Assembly: GCF_900104955.1 (NCBI RefSeq)
Contig: NZ_FNSI01000001.1
Location: forward strand, 902,001 to 966,000
Direction of reading: 5' to 3'
Origin: Beijerinckia sp. 28-YEA-48
Lineage (GTDB): Bacteria; Pseudomonadota; Alphaproteobacteria; Rhizobiales; Beijerinckiaceae
DNA length: 64,000 nucleotides
Numbering within the stretch: the stretch's first letter is position 1; every line of letters starts with the position of its first letter. The notes under the pieces were generated by a model that was not told where the DNA came from, did not search any database, and was given only the letters and a program-made list of their open reading frames with translations. Made by a program: the position numbers and the translations under genes. Of this stretch, positions 1-7,851 are shown one piece after another.

Positions 1-214
1 TCTCCACGACGACGGCTTGGCCCCACTTGGTTTCCAGTTTGGCGCCGACCAGACGTGCCAGAATGTCTCCGCTGCCGCCGGCCGCGTAGGGCACGACGAT
101 GATGACCGTCTTGTTTGGAAAATTCTGGGCTTTGCTCGATCCGCCGGTCAGGAGCGCCACCGTGAACATGGCGAAGCAGAATACGGCCATGCGGCCGATG
201 CCTTTGCGGATCAT
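1..214 (-). CDS. Bug/TctC-family periplasmic binding protein, N-terminal part
   Basis: Only the first 71 codons are in the window; the gene runs off the left edge. The N-terminus has a basic start, a hydrophobic stretch and an Ala-Gln signal-cleavage region. It then reads FPNKTVIIVVPYAAGGSGD, the typical opening of tripartite-tricarboxylate-transporter (Bug) solute-binding proteins. The ATG is preceded by GGGAGG seven bases upstream, which fixes the start. It probably captures a carboxylate in the periplasm. No TctA/TctB membrane genes are visible, so it may be an orphan Bug protein, which is common in this group. Confidence 0.82.
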   Translation of the reverse strand, partial: MIRKGIGRMAVFCFAMFTVALLTGGSSKAQNFPNKTVIIVVPYAAGGSGDILARLVGAKLETKWGQAVVVE

Positions 215-456
215 GATTCCTCCCAACACGCGGCTCGTTCGAACTCGCTGCGCGAGCATAGGCTGCCATGAGAGGGCGTGACAAGTTTGGCGCGTCAATC
301 GAACGTCATGCCTCCACGGGCGTTCGCGCGGCCATGGATAGAGCTGTGCGACTCTCCCCACCGCCTTGAAATATCTCTTGCTTTTACCCCGGCCGGCATG
401 TTCCACAGCCGCTCATGGCCGGCATAATGTCGGTCAGCACCTTAGGACTCCCATTT

Positions 457-717
457 ATGTCGACCAAATCACGCATGCTTTTGGCCGCGTTCGCGATGAC
501 GCTCGTTTCTTTTTCTGTTTCCGCACAGGTTACGGACCCGGAAATGAGCTGCGCCGACTATCTCAAGGCCGTCGCGACCGGTGGCGGAACGCCCAAGACC
601 GGTGATGCCGCCATGGACAAGATGGCCGCTGAGGTCGACGCCAAGATGAAAACCTATTGCACCGCCAATCCGAAGGAAAAGGCGATGGACGCTGCCATGA
701 AAGTCATGGGCGGCTAA
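457..717 (+). CDS. small exported protein, HdeA/HdeB-like
   Basis: 86-residue protein with an N-terminal signal peptide ending in Val-Ser-Ala-Gln. The mature part is about 63 residues and has two cysteines: one in MSCADYL, the other in KTYCTANP near the end. This pattern (Cys-x-Asp-Tyr/Phe-Leu ... Tyr-Cys-x-x-Asn-Pro) recalls HdeA/HdeB periplasmic acid-stress chaperones, where the two Cys form one disulfide. In-frame ATGs lie further upstream (415, 427), but the signal peptide fits a start at 457. The family call is by pattern only. Confidence 0.6.
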   Translation: MSTKSRMLLAAFAMTLVSFSVSAQVTDPEMSCADYLKAVATGGGTPKTGDAAMDKMAAEVDAKMKTYCTANPKEKAMDAAMKVMGG

Positions 718-861
718 AAGGCTCGGCCCTGCGCTCCTTCGTGAACGTAGGGCCAGTTCGTTTTTAAGCGTTCCGGCAGCCGATTTGCGTTGCGTCAGGG
801 TCGACGTCGCAGAGGAAATGAGCTGCAGGTCATAGTTGCTACCTGGGGTTGGGAAACTCAA

Positions 862-1353
862 ATGCATATTGCTCGCATCCTCTTTGCGACCTTCGTCGCG
901 TTCCTGCATGTCATGCCGGCCTCCGCGAAGAATTTCGCCGTTCCGGACAAGAATCCGGCCATCACCCTCACGGTTCCGAACAATTGGAAGACCGAGGAAA
1001 TCGAATACGGCTACTCGGCCCGGCCGCCGGACGAAGCCATTTTCTTCTCCGTTGAGTTCGCCAACGCCCGCAACATCGACAAGATGATGGCGACCAACGA
1101 AGCCTGGATGAAGGAAAACGAGATCAAGCAGGTGAAGCCCATCAAGGCCGAAATGCCGATCAATGGGATTTCATCGACCGTTTTCCAATTCCAGACGACA
1201 GACGCCAACGGCCCGACAAAAGTCGATTTCATCCTGATGCCGGCCGGCAATGAGCGCGTGATCATGATCACCGTTTGGGGCAATGACGAAGAGCGCGAGA
1301 AGCACGGCAAGGCGCTCGACGATATCTTCGGCAGCATCAAGCCGATCAATTGA
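862..1353 (+). CDS. exported protein of unknown function
   Basis: 163-residue protein starting at an ATG followed by MHIARILFATFVAFLHV, a signal peptide ending near Ala-Ser-Ala-Lys. The mature part begins FAVPDKNPAITLTVPNNW. This resembles small secreted proteins whose 'tvP..W' segment starts a PsbP/DUF-type alpha/beta fold, but I do not recognise a specific family. The frame is open further upstream to a TTG at 790, which would put the signal peptide inside the protein, so 862 is preferred. It probably acts in the periplasm. Confidence 0.6.
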   Translation: MHIARILFATFVAFLHVMPASAKNFAVPDKNPAITLTVPNNWKTEEIEYGYSARPPDEAIFFSVEFANARNIDKMMATNEAWMKENEIKQVKPIKAEMPINGISSTVFQFQTTDANGPTKVDFILMPAGNERVIMITVWGNDEEREKHGKALDDIFGSIKPIN

Positions 1354-1379
1354 TCCATTGAGAGAAAGCCCGGTCGCGC

Positions 1380-1460
1380 TAAAGCGTGATCGGGCCTATG
1401 CACTGAGAAACGCCGCGCGGCGATTGGATATCCTGCGGCGCATCGGGATCTATCGCCCAA
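1380..1460. repeat. degenerate repeat, copy A (see 5170-5300)
   Basis: Downstream of the NimT-like gene this stretch holds, in order, AAAGC-TGATCG, GGGCC-ATGC, AGAAACG-CG, the 13-mer GCGATTGGATATC (1420-1432) and CGCCCAAT. The same blocks occur in the same order and orientation around 5170-5300, with the 13-mer at 5255-5267. The copies are too diverged to name an element. Confidence 0.4.
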
Positions 1461-2658
1461 TAGCGATGGAATCCGCCCGAAAAATGAGGAGCGGGCGGCC
1501 GGCCCGGTAACCCATAGCCGCCATCACGCCGCAAAGCGCGAGGCAGATCAGCAGTGGTGTCGTCCAGCCATGGGAACGATCATGGATGAAGCCCGCTGCT
1601 GGAGGAGCCATGGCGGCAACGAGATAGCCGACGCATTGCGCCATGGCCGATAGGGCGGCGGCCTGGTGCGCATTGGCTGTGCGCAGGCTGATGAACGCCA
1701 GCGCGAGAATGAAGGTTGCCCCCGCGCCAACCCCAAACAAGGCGACCCACACCACCGACCATCCGGGCAGCACGAGCAAGCCCAGCAGGGACAGGGCGGT
1801 TATCGCCGATATCGAGACGGCTATGATCTTCTGGTCCTTGAAGCGGCTGAGGACGGCGCCGAAGACAAGGCCGGGAATGGCCGTGGCAAGCTGCGAGGCG
1901 CCATGAAGCGATCCCGCTGCGGCAGCCGAATATCCAGCTTCCCTCAGGATCGCGGGCAGCCATGTCACGATGACGTAATAGATGAGTGAGTTGAGCCCGA
2001 AGAACAGCGTCACCTGCCACGCCAGCGCCGAATGCCAGGTGCGGCCGCCATGGGGCGGGGTCGCGGTGCCCTTCGATGGCGCGGTGTGCCCGGCCAGTTG
2101 CGGCAGCCACGCCGCCATCGCCATCAGGGGAAGGATCACAAGCGATCCGAGCGCCCAGGTCCATCCCGCTTCGAACAGGCCGGCAATGGGAATAGCGGCG
2201 GCCGAGGCCAGGGCGGCGGCGATGCCGGCTGTCACTGAATAGGCGCCCGTCAGCGAGGCGATCCTGTCGGGGAAATCGCGCTTGAGGAGGCTCGGCAACA
2301 GCACATTGGCGATGGCGATACCGACGCCGATGATCGCGGTTCCGAGGAAAAGGCACCAGACGAAACCGAGCGAGCGCAGGACGATCCCGCAGGCCATCAG
2401 GAAAAGCGCGCCGAACAGGCTTCGCTCCAGCCCATATTCACGCGCGACCAGAACGGCAAAGGGCGAGGTGACCGCGAAAGCCAACAGCGGCAGTGTCGTC
2501 AACACGCCGGCTTCGGTCGTGCCGAGCGAAAAGCTTTCACGGATCATGCCGAGCACCGGCGCGATGCCCGTGATCGGCGCTCTCAGCGTCGCGGCGATCA
2601 GCAGAATGCCGACGATCAGCAGGGCCGGTCGCGCGACGGGGGCAATTTTCTTGGTCAT
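1450..2658 (-). CDS. MFS transporter, CynX/NimT family
   Basis: 402-residue inner-membrane protein with about 12 hydrophobic segments. The N-terminal LRAPITGIAPVLG followed by LTTLPLLAFAVTSP is characteristic of the CynX/NimT branch of the major facilitator superfamily (cyanate transporter CynX; 2-nitroimidazole exporter NimT/YeaN). It is divergent from an AraC-type regulator 84 bp away, the same arrangement as nimT-nimR in E. coli. I infer drug or small-molecule efflux under control of that neighbour; the substrate is not visible. Confidence 0.85.
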   Translation of the reverse strand: MTKKIAPVARPALLIVGILLIAATLRAPITGIAPVLGMIRESFSLGTTEAGVLTTLPLLAFAVTSPFAVLVAREYGLERSLFGALFLMACGIVLRSLGFVWCLFLGTAIIGVGIAIANVLLPSLLKRDFPDRIASLTGAYSVTAGIAAALASAAAIPIAGLFEAGWTWALGSLVILPLMAMAAWLPQLAGHTAPSKGTATPPHGGRTWHSALAWQVTLFFGLNSLIYYVIVTWLPAILREAGYSAAAAGSLHGASQLATAIPGLVFGAVLSRFKDQKIIAVSISAITALSLLGLLVLPGWSVVWVALFGVGAGATFILALAFISLRTANAHQAAALSAMAQCVGYLVAAMAPPAAGFIHDRSHGWTTPLLICLALCGVMAAMGYRAGRPLLIFRADSIAIGR

Positions 2659-2742
2659 GAGGGGCTATCCACCTTTCTGCCTTTCTCGTAGTGGTTTGCG
2701 CCTCCGATGAATTCAGATAGAATGCCAATTTATCGCTAAATC
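2659..2742. promoter_or_regulatory. shared divergent promoter region
   Basis: 84-bp gap between the divergent transporter and AraC genes. It is more AT-rich next to the regulator (around 2710-2740), and ATGCCA recurs as a direct repeat at about 2721, 2743 and 2755. AraC proteins often bind direct repeats, so this is the likely operator. No clear SD precedes the regulator. Confidence 0.45.
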
Positions 2743-3543
2743 ATGCCAAGCCTCATGCCATCGCGTTTCGCCCACACCGACTTCGAACTCGACGGGACTG
2801 ACCGGCCCGCCGTCGCCCTGCATCTGGACTTCAAGGATTACGCGACGGAGGTTCCAACCCATCGGCATCGCAAGGGTCAGCTCGTGCTGGCCTTGCACGG
2901 GGCCGTGACGTGCCATGTCGCCGATGGCTGGTGGATGGTGCCGCCCCAGTGCGGTGTGTGGATTCCAGGCGGCATGGCGCACAGCAATCGCGCCACGGCC
3001 AATGCGCGCCTGTCCTACCTGTTCGTGGAGCCCGAGGCCGTCGCCTTGCCCCGGCAGTGCTGCACCCTGTCGATCTCGCCGATGATCCGCGAAATGATCA
3101 GCCACCTTGCGCGACAGCCGCCGGACTATGAGCCGGGGAGCCATACCGATCGCCTGGTCGGGGTTCTGCTCGATGAATTGATGCTGATGCCGAGGGAAGA
3201 TTTTCATTTGCCGGTTTCCAGTCACCCGAAAATCCGCCGGATCGCCGAGGCCCTCGACGTGGATCCAGGCGATCGCAGCACGCTCACGCAATGGGCGGCG
3301 CGCGTTGCGGTCAGCGAACGCTCGCTGGCGCGGTTGATGGTTCAGGAAACCGGGCTGACCTTCGGCCGCTGGCGGCAGCAATTCCATCTCATGCTGGCGC
3401 TGCGCGAAATCGCGGCTGGCGCTTCAGTCCAGAGCGTCTCCGAAATGCTCGGCTATGAATCCGTGACGGCCTTCATCACCATGTTCAAGAAAGCCCTGGG
3501 GCAGACACCGGCGCGTTATCTGGCGGAACGCAGAGGGGACTGA
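2743..3543 (+). CDS. AraC-family regulator, NimR-like
   Basis: 266-residue regulator. The N-terminal half is a cupin-like effector domain with the His-Arg-His-Arg-Lys-Gly-Gln segment and the VWIPGGMAH motif typical of the NimR/YeaM group. The C-terminal ~100 residues form the double helix-turn-helix ending in SVSEMLGYESVTAFITMFKK and the GQTPARY signature. It is divergent from the NimT-like transporter, so it probably controls that gene. A start at the second ATG (2755) is equally possible because neither has a clear SD. A decayed copy of its 3' part lies at 5081-5176. Confidence 0.85.
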   Translation: MPSLMPSRFAHTDFELDGTDRPAVALHLDFKDYATEVPTHRHRKGQLVLALHGAVTCHVADGWWMVPPQCGVWIPGGMAHSNRATANARLSYLFVEPEAVALPRQCCTLSISPMIREMISHLARQPPDYEPGSHTDRLVGVLLDELMLMPREDFHLPVSSHPKIRRIAEALDVDPGDRSTLTQWAARVAVSERSLARLMVQETGLTFGRWRQQFHLMLALREIAAGASVQSVSEMLGYESVTAFITMFKKALGQTPARYLAERRGD

Positions 3544-3705
3544 CGAACGACCTCTCGTCGGGCTTCTCCATGATCATCGCTCGGGGCAATCACGAGAACG
3601 CCAGACGCACGCCCAACCTGTCAAAGAAGCTGGGGCAATCTCGTCTAGCTTATTGGATTTCGAGCGTTTATCTTCGCCGCTTCGATAAGCTGAAAAAATC
3701 GTGAG

Positions 3706-5013
3706 ATGATCGAGCGAACGCGCCCTTCTTTATCTTTTTTGCTCTTTTTGGCAGCGAGCGCTTCTCAAGAATTGGAGGCGAAATCCCTCGGCAATCGAGC
3801 CGAGCCAAGTCGTATCGTATCGGCCTGCACGGAAACGCCGCCTGACAGCTATTCGCTCGATAAGCCAAAGGCGCAAATCCAGGCGGAGGATGAGGAGGAT
3901 ACGGAGAGCGACGACGACGATGATGCGCTGCCTTCAGGCCGCAAAGGAAAGGGGATTGCCCCTGGTCTTTACAACGCGCCTTTCGGATGTCTCCTGATCG
4001 ACGGTTCGGTCGACACCGGAACGCAAACCTCGATCATATCGACGGATAAATCTCGGTTCTCGGGGGCTTCCAGGTTAACCGATACGCAGTCGCTGCTGTT
4101 GGGGACGGTCAACTTCACGCATCAAACGTCAACCGAATTTGGAAGTTTGACGACCCGGTTTGGCGTCCAGGCAGACCCGGATGGCAATGCAACGCTACCC
4201 CATGCTTCGATTCAATTCGGCAATGCCGTCGTTGGCGTCCAACCCTCCTTTTTCAATGCCTGGCTGGCATTGGAGTTTTCCTTCCGCGCGCTTGCCGCAA
4301 CGCAGTCGCCGCTTGTCGCTGCCTATATCTTCAGGCCGACCGACAGCAGCACACTCAGCATTTCGTTGGAAGATCCTTCCTATCGACGCGTCACGATCTC
4401 GGGTTATGGCCCCACGAGTTATCCCGATGTTGTTGGTCGCTATCGCTACTACTCCGGAAACTGGCAATTCATTCTCAGCGGAGCCATCCATCAAACGACC
4501 TTCGCCAATTCCATTTTAAAAAATCCCGCATCGAACAATTCGCCGATATGGGGGGCGGCCATTCAAGCTTATGCCCGATATGCCCTGCCAAACGAGGCGC
4601 AGAGCGACAACTCCTTTGTGGTTTTACAGTTCGCTTATGCCAAGCAGGCTGCGGGCTATCTTGGGATAAACACACCAACGAGCGGATTTAGATTGCAGCT
4701 GCCTGGCGCATTCGGTGCCGACAACGCGGAGCGGTCTATAGGCTGGAATGGCGCTGGCGTCGTGAGTTGGGCGTGGAGCGAAAAGTGGCGCTCGGCTGCA
4801 TTCACAAGTTTCACGAAATTGAATCTGCCAGACCTCGTCGGAAACGGCTCCGTTCTATCGACCAGGAGCGCGATCAATTTGACTTACACACCGGTTGCCA
4901 GCTTGGAATTTACACTGGAAGCGGGCTTTGCCCGGGTGATATCGGCCAACTCAGGTATTCCGTCAGCTCGGCAATGGTCCGTCATTCTGAGCGCTTCACG
5001 GAGTTTTCCGTGA
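3706..5013 (+). CDS. divergent porin-like outer-membrane protein with acidic insert
   Basis: 435-residue protein read as an outlying member of the alphaproteobacterial porin family seen at 17531-25447. It keeps a pair of N-terminal cysteines (C41 and C95) and a segment GCLLIDGSVDTGTQT that parallels CLKVGGRVRVD of the others. The rest is rich in alternating beta-strand residues and ends in an aromatic-Pro pair. Between the two Cys is an insertion of about 38 residues containing a nearly unbroken acidic run at residues 61-73, absent from the other porins. The N-terminal hydrophobic stretch is short. It stands alone, without the structured 3' UTR of the porin array. The family assignment is by motif only. 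Confidence 0.6.
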   Translation: MIERTRPSLSFLLFLAASASQELEAKSLGNRAEPSRIVSACTETPPDSYSLDKPKAQIQAEDEEDTESDDDDDALPSGRKGKGIAPGLYNAPFGCLLIDGSVDTGTQTSIISTDKSRFSGASRLTDTQSLLLGTVNFTHQTSTEFGSLTTRFGVQADPDGNATLPHASIQFGNAVVGVQPSFFNAWLALEFSFRALAATQSPLVAAYIFRPTDSSTLSISLEDPSYRRVTISGYGPTSYPDVVGRYRYYSGNWQFILSGAIHQTTFANSILKNPASNNSPIWGAAIQAYARYALPNEAQSDNSFVVLQFAYAKQAAGYLGINTPTSGFRLQLPGAFGADNAERSIGWNGAGVVSWAWSEKWRSAAFTSFTKLNLPDLVGNGSVLSTRSAINLTYTPVASLEFTLEAGFARVISANSGIPSARQWSVILSASRSFP

Positions 5014-5080
5014 CGGCTGAGGTCTGTGAAGTGTTGTGAGACGAACGAAGCGAGGCACAATCCAGCGAATAGCCTTTTAT

Positions 5081-5176
5081 GGCAGCAACTCCATCTCATG
5101 CTGGCGCTGCGCTAAATCGCGGTCGCGCTTCAGTCCGAGGGGCTCCGAAATGCTCGGCTATGAATCCGTGAAAGCC
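5081..5176 (+). pseudogene. decayed fragment of the AraC-type regulator
   Basis: This stretch aligns almost base for base with 3374-3471, the second helix-turn-helix of the AraC gene. Shared runs include CCATCTCATGCTGGCGCTGC and GAAATGCTCGGCTATGAATC. It carries an in-frame stop (GAA to TAA in 'gcgctaaat') and small indels, so it is not functional. It is in the same orientation as the parent gene, so the porin-like gene at 3706-5013 lies between direct copies of this sequence. Confidence 0.85.
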
Positions 5177-5300
5177 TGATCGCGCTGCGGCTTGAAGTGC
5201 TTGGCCCGGTGCTAGGGCCAATGCTTATACATGGCGTTTAGAAACGTCGTTTCAGCGATTGGATATCTTGAAGCGGACCCGATTGCGGAATTGCGCCCAA
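5170..5300. repeat. degenerate repeat, copy B, in gene-free stretch 5177-5492
   Basis: It shares ordered short blocks with 1380-1460, including the 13-mer GCGATTGGATATC at 5255-5267. It follows directly on the AraC remnant. The remainder to 5492 shows no gene, no tRNA-end repeat and no clear terminator. Confidence 0.4.
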
Positions 5301-5492
5301 TTGCTGGTTCTCAATGTCTCTCTCTACGGTCCGGATAGCGGAGGCACGTTTGGGTAGAGGCGAGTCCCACCGCTGCTCGCGGTGCCGCAATCAGCGCGAA
5401 TCCGCCCGTTAGTTATCATCTGCGCACTCTTGGGTCTTCAGATCAGCGATGGCGCTCGACGATGTTCGCCCGTTGGTTGCGCTATATGATAA

Positions 5493-7349
5493 TTAGTCAT
5501 TGGTAGGGGCGGGCGGGATAAAACCGATACGCTCACCAGGTTCGGCTTCATCACCTGCAAACCACTCGTAATTGACCGCATCAGCTACGTCTCGAGGCGG
5601 TTCCTTGTTTTCGATGATGGCTACCTGCACGACTGCCGGGATCTTTTTCAAAGAATCCCAGAACGCAGTCTCGACACCAGCGTCAATTGCGCCATCGGCA
5701 CCTCGTACCCTCGAACTCTGCTTCTTTTTGTAACTGGTTAGGGGAGAATCAATTACGACAAAACCAGGGTGAGGCAAATTCTCTCTATGACAATAACGCA
5801 GCAAAGCGATAACGAACGCTGAGTATAAAACCGCGCGCACTCCCTTGCCGTGTGATTGCCTCGCCTGACCGTCAACAATAATGTCATATTTTTTTGGGTC
5901 GAACTCGACCTTGCACGCACCTTTAAATTGCCAAGCTTTGAGTACAATCTCAATCTCATCGCACAGCGACCGAAGGGATTTGCCCGGGAGTTCTTCCCAC
6001 TGCTTCTTGCTGGATTTTCCTCCTGCGTTCTGTTCAATTTGGCCCTTCATGACGCGGAGGGCATCGGCCTGCTCGATGTCGTTTCGGGTGGATTCCAGCT
6101 CGATCCGCCTCGCGGTCAAACGGCGCAATTGCGCGCTGGCATTGGTAAGCGCAGGCTGGACTATCGTAGTCAAACGTTGATTGGCGTCCTCCTCTGAGGC
6201 TTTTGCTTCAACCCAATCTTTTTCTCTCGCTTCGCGTCGCCTTTCCAAGCTGGCGATCGCATCTTCTAGATCGCTGTACTGCGCTAAGATCTTCGACGCT
6301 TCGGCCTGTGACGCTGAATAGACATCGGCGCTAGATTGCGCTGCGGCGTGAAGGTGCTCATCGGACATCTGCTGCCCGCACATAGGGCACATGATTTCTT
6401 GGAGTCCTTCAAAATAGTGCGCACCTTCCGCGATGAAGTCGAGGCGTTCCAAGTCTGATTTATATCGGTCGCTCAGCAAGTGGTACCTCGTGAGCAACTC
6501 GTCTATAGCGATGACCTGCGTCTCAGCCTTTATGCGGCGTTCGGCCGCCGCTTCTCGCAGTTCCTGAAGGTCAATACGTTCGCTCTCTACCTCGCCGATC
6601 TGGTCGGTTAGGCGTTCTATCGCAGCTTCAACCCTCTCGATTGTCTCGTCATTTTCGGGCGCTGGACGATTTTGTAAACGTTTTTCCAGCGGGGTAAGAA
6701 GATCATTTATCAGCGAAACCTGCGCGTTCATTCGCGCCGTTGCGATTTCCCTTTTCTCAGCAGCGATGATGCCGCTGTCGTCTTTCCCGGAGAGCATGTA
6801 CGCAAACATTCGTTTGCGCGCGGTGGTATCAAAACCCCGTTTTCCCAAAACAGGGGACTGTTCTTCGATAACCGAGACTTCATCGACAAGTGTGATCGGG
6901 ATGAATGTCCGAATTGTTAGACGTTGTGTCTTGCCGTCATCGTTCTTACGGAGCCTTGCTTCCATTATGCTCGCGAACTCGAACAAAACTGAAGTGACGT
7001 CGGGCGCGGTGTTCTTGCCAGACCGACTCGAAGTGACTGCCTCACCCATTTCTTCGATTTCGGCGATGGTGCAGTGATGAACCGCAACGTCACCGCCGCT
7101 CAGGCTACGTTGAAGAGTGAGGACCGCGTTTGAGGCATTCTCAAATTGCACGAACAACTGGGAGTATGACTCCGCTTCCGGGATACGCTTTTCAAGTTCG
7201 TCGGCGGCAAGGATGTAGTTGAGAAGGTGAAGCAAGTAGCTTTTGCCGGTGTCGGAATCACCCGCAATAATGTTTGCTCCACCTTTTAAACGCACAGACG
7301 CATCGGGAAGATTTATGCCTCTCAATAGGATTTCGCGGATTTGGAGCAT
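5493..7349 (-). CDS. ABC-3C system Rad50/SMC-like ATPase
   Basis: 618-residue P-loop ATPase. Walker A is GDSDTGKS at residues 30-37. Long coiled-coil-like helices (about 195-320 and 340-440) flank a CPMCGQ motif at 321-326, a Rad50-type zinc hook. A C-terminal lobe has a signature-like HGKGVRAVLYSAFVIALL (about 500-517) and Walker B FVVIDSPL (530-537), where Ser-Pro follows the Asp as in many Rad50-like conflict ATPases. It starts one base after the middle-component stop, and is the last gene of the operon 8975 to 5493. ABC-3C ATPases are thought to sense invading nucleic acid and license the effector; that role is inferred from the family. GC is lower than in neighbouring genes. Confidence 0.85.
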   Translation of the reverse strand: MLQIREILLRGINLPDASVRLKGGANIIAGDSDTGKSYLLHLLNYILAADELEKRIPEAESYSQLFVQFENASNAVLTLQRSLSGGDVAVHHCTIAEIEEMGEAVTSSRSGKNTAPDVTSVLFEFASIMEARLRKNDDGKTQRLTIRTFIPITLVDEVSVIEEQSPVLGKRGFDTTARKRMFAYMLSGKDDSGIIAAEKREIATARMNAQVSLINDLLTPLEKRLQNRPAPENDETIERVEAAIERLTDQIGEVESERIDLQELREAAAERRIKAETQVIAIDELLTRYHLLSDRYKSDLERLDFIAEGAHYFEGLQEIMCPMCGQQMSDEHLHAAAQSSADVYSASQAEASKILAQYSDLEDAIASLERRREAREKDWVEAKASEEDANQRLTTIVQPALTNASAQLRRLTARRIELESTRNDIEQADALRVMKGQIEQNAGGKSSKKQWEELPGKSLRSLCDEIEIVLKAWQFKGACKVEFDPKKYDIIVDGQARQSHGKGVRAVLYSAFVIALLRYCHRENLPHPGFVVIDSPLTSYKKKQSSRVRGADGAIDAGVETAFWDSLKKIPAVVQVAIIENKEPPRDVADAVNYEWFAGDEAEPGERIGFIPPAPTND

Positions 7350-7350
7350 A

Positions 7351-7851
7351 TTATAGTTCTAGCTCCCTGATTGCCGTTAGCCGTTCGAACTCCGCGCCCC
7401 AACGCCCAATGCTTTGTGTCATGTAGTTTTCGAGTAGATCATCGGTGAAGCTCGCGAAATGGTTTGTCACCCATTCGGCGCGTGACCGGAGGGCGGAAGC
7501 GTAGGGTGAGACGAGCAATCTAAGAAATGGCGCCGTTAAGTCGTTGGAACGGTACCAGATCCCCGACGGTTCGAACCGCTTTGTCAGAAGCTCCCTGGCG
7601 AACATGACATTAAGGCCGGCCTGCACGAGGTCGCGTTTGACGAGCAATTCGCCCCCACGGAATGGTACTGCGGGGTGCAGGCTTGTCGGCCCCATTTCAA
7701 CGTCGCCGGAATGAACCAACAGATAATCGTAAGCCACCAAGCGTTGTAGATCTAACGGACATCCACGGGCTGCATCGAGCGTGAACAGCAGGCGCAGCCC
7801 GCATTCCAGCGGCGTATTGAAGGGGCGGATTCTGACTGCGGTTACACTCAT
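7351..7851 (-). CDS. ABC-3C system middle component (MC2-like)
   Basis: 166-residue protein starting at the ATG that overlaps the effector stop (ATGA). An upstream in-frame start at 7863 is less likely. It reads FNTPLECGLRLLFTLDAA, then LQRLVAYDYLLVHSGDVE, SLHPAVPFRGGELLVKRDL and PFLRLLVSPYA. I recognise this as the middle component type 2 of ABC-three-component systems. These small helical proteins are always coded between effector and ATPase and are thought to bridge them. No catalytic motif is seen. The tight coupling on both sides (4-bp overlap upstream, 1-bp gap downstream) supports one translationally coupled complex. Confidence 0.8.
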   Translation of the reverse strand: MSVTAVRIRPFNTPLECGLRLLFTLDAARGCPLDLQRLVAYDYLLVHSGDVEMGPTSLHPAVPFRGGELLVKRDLVQAGLNVMFARELLTKRFEPSGIWYRSNDLTAPFLRLLVSPYASALRSRAEWVTNHFASFTDDLLENYMTQSIGRWGAEFERLTAIRELEL

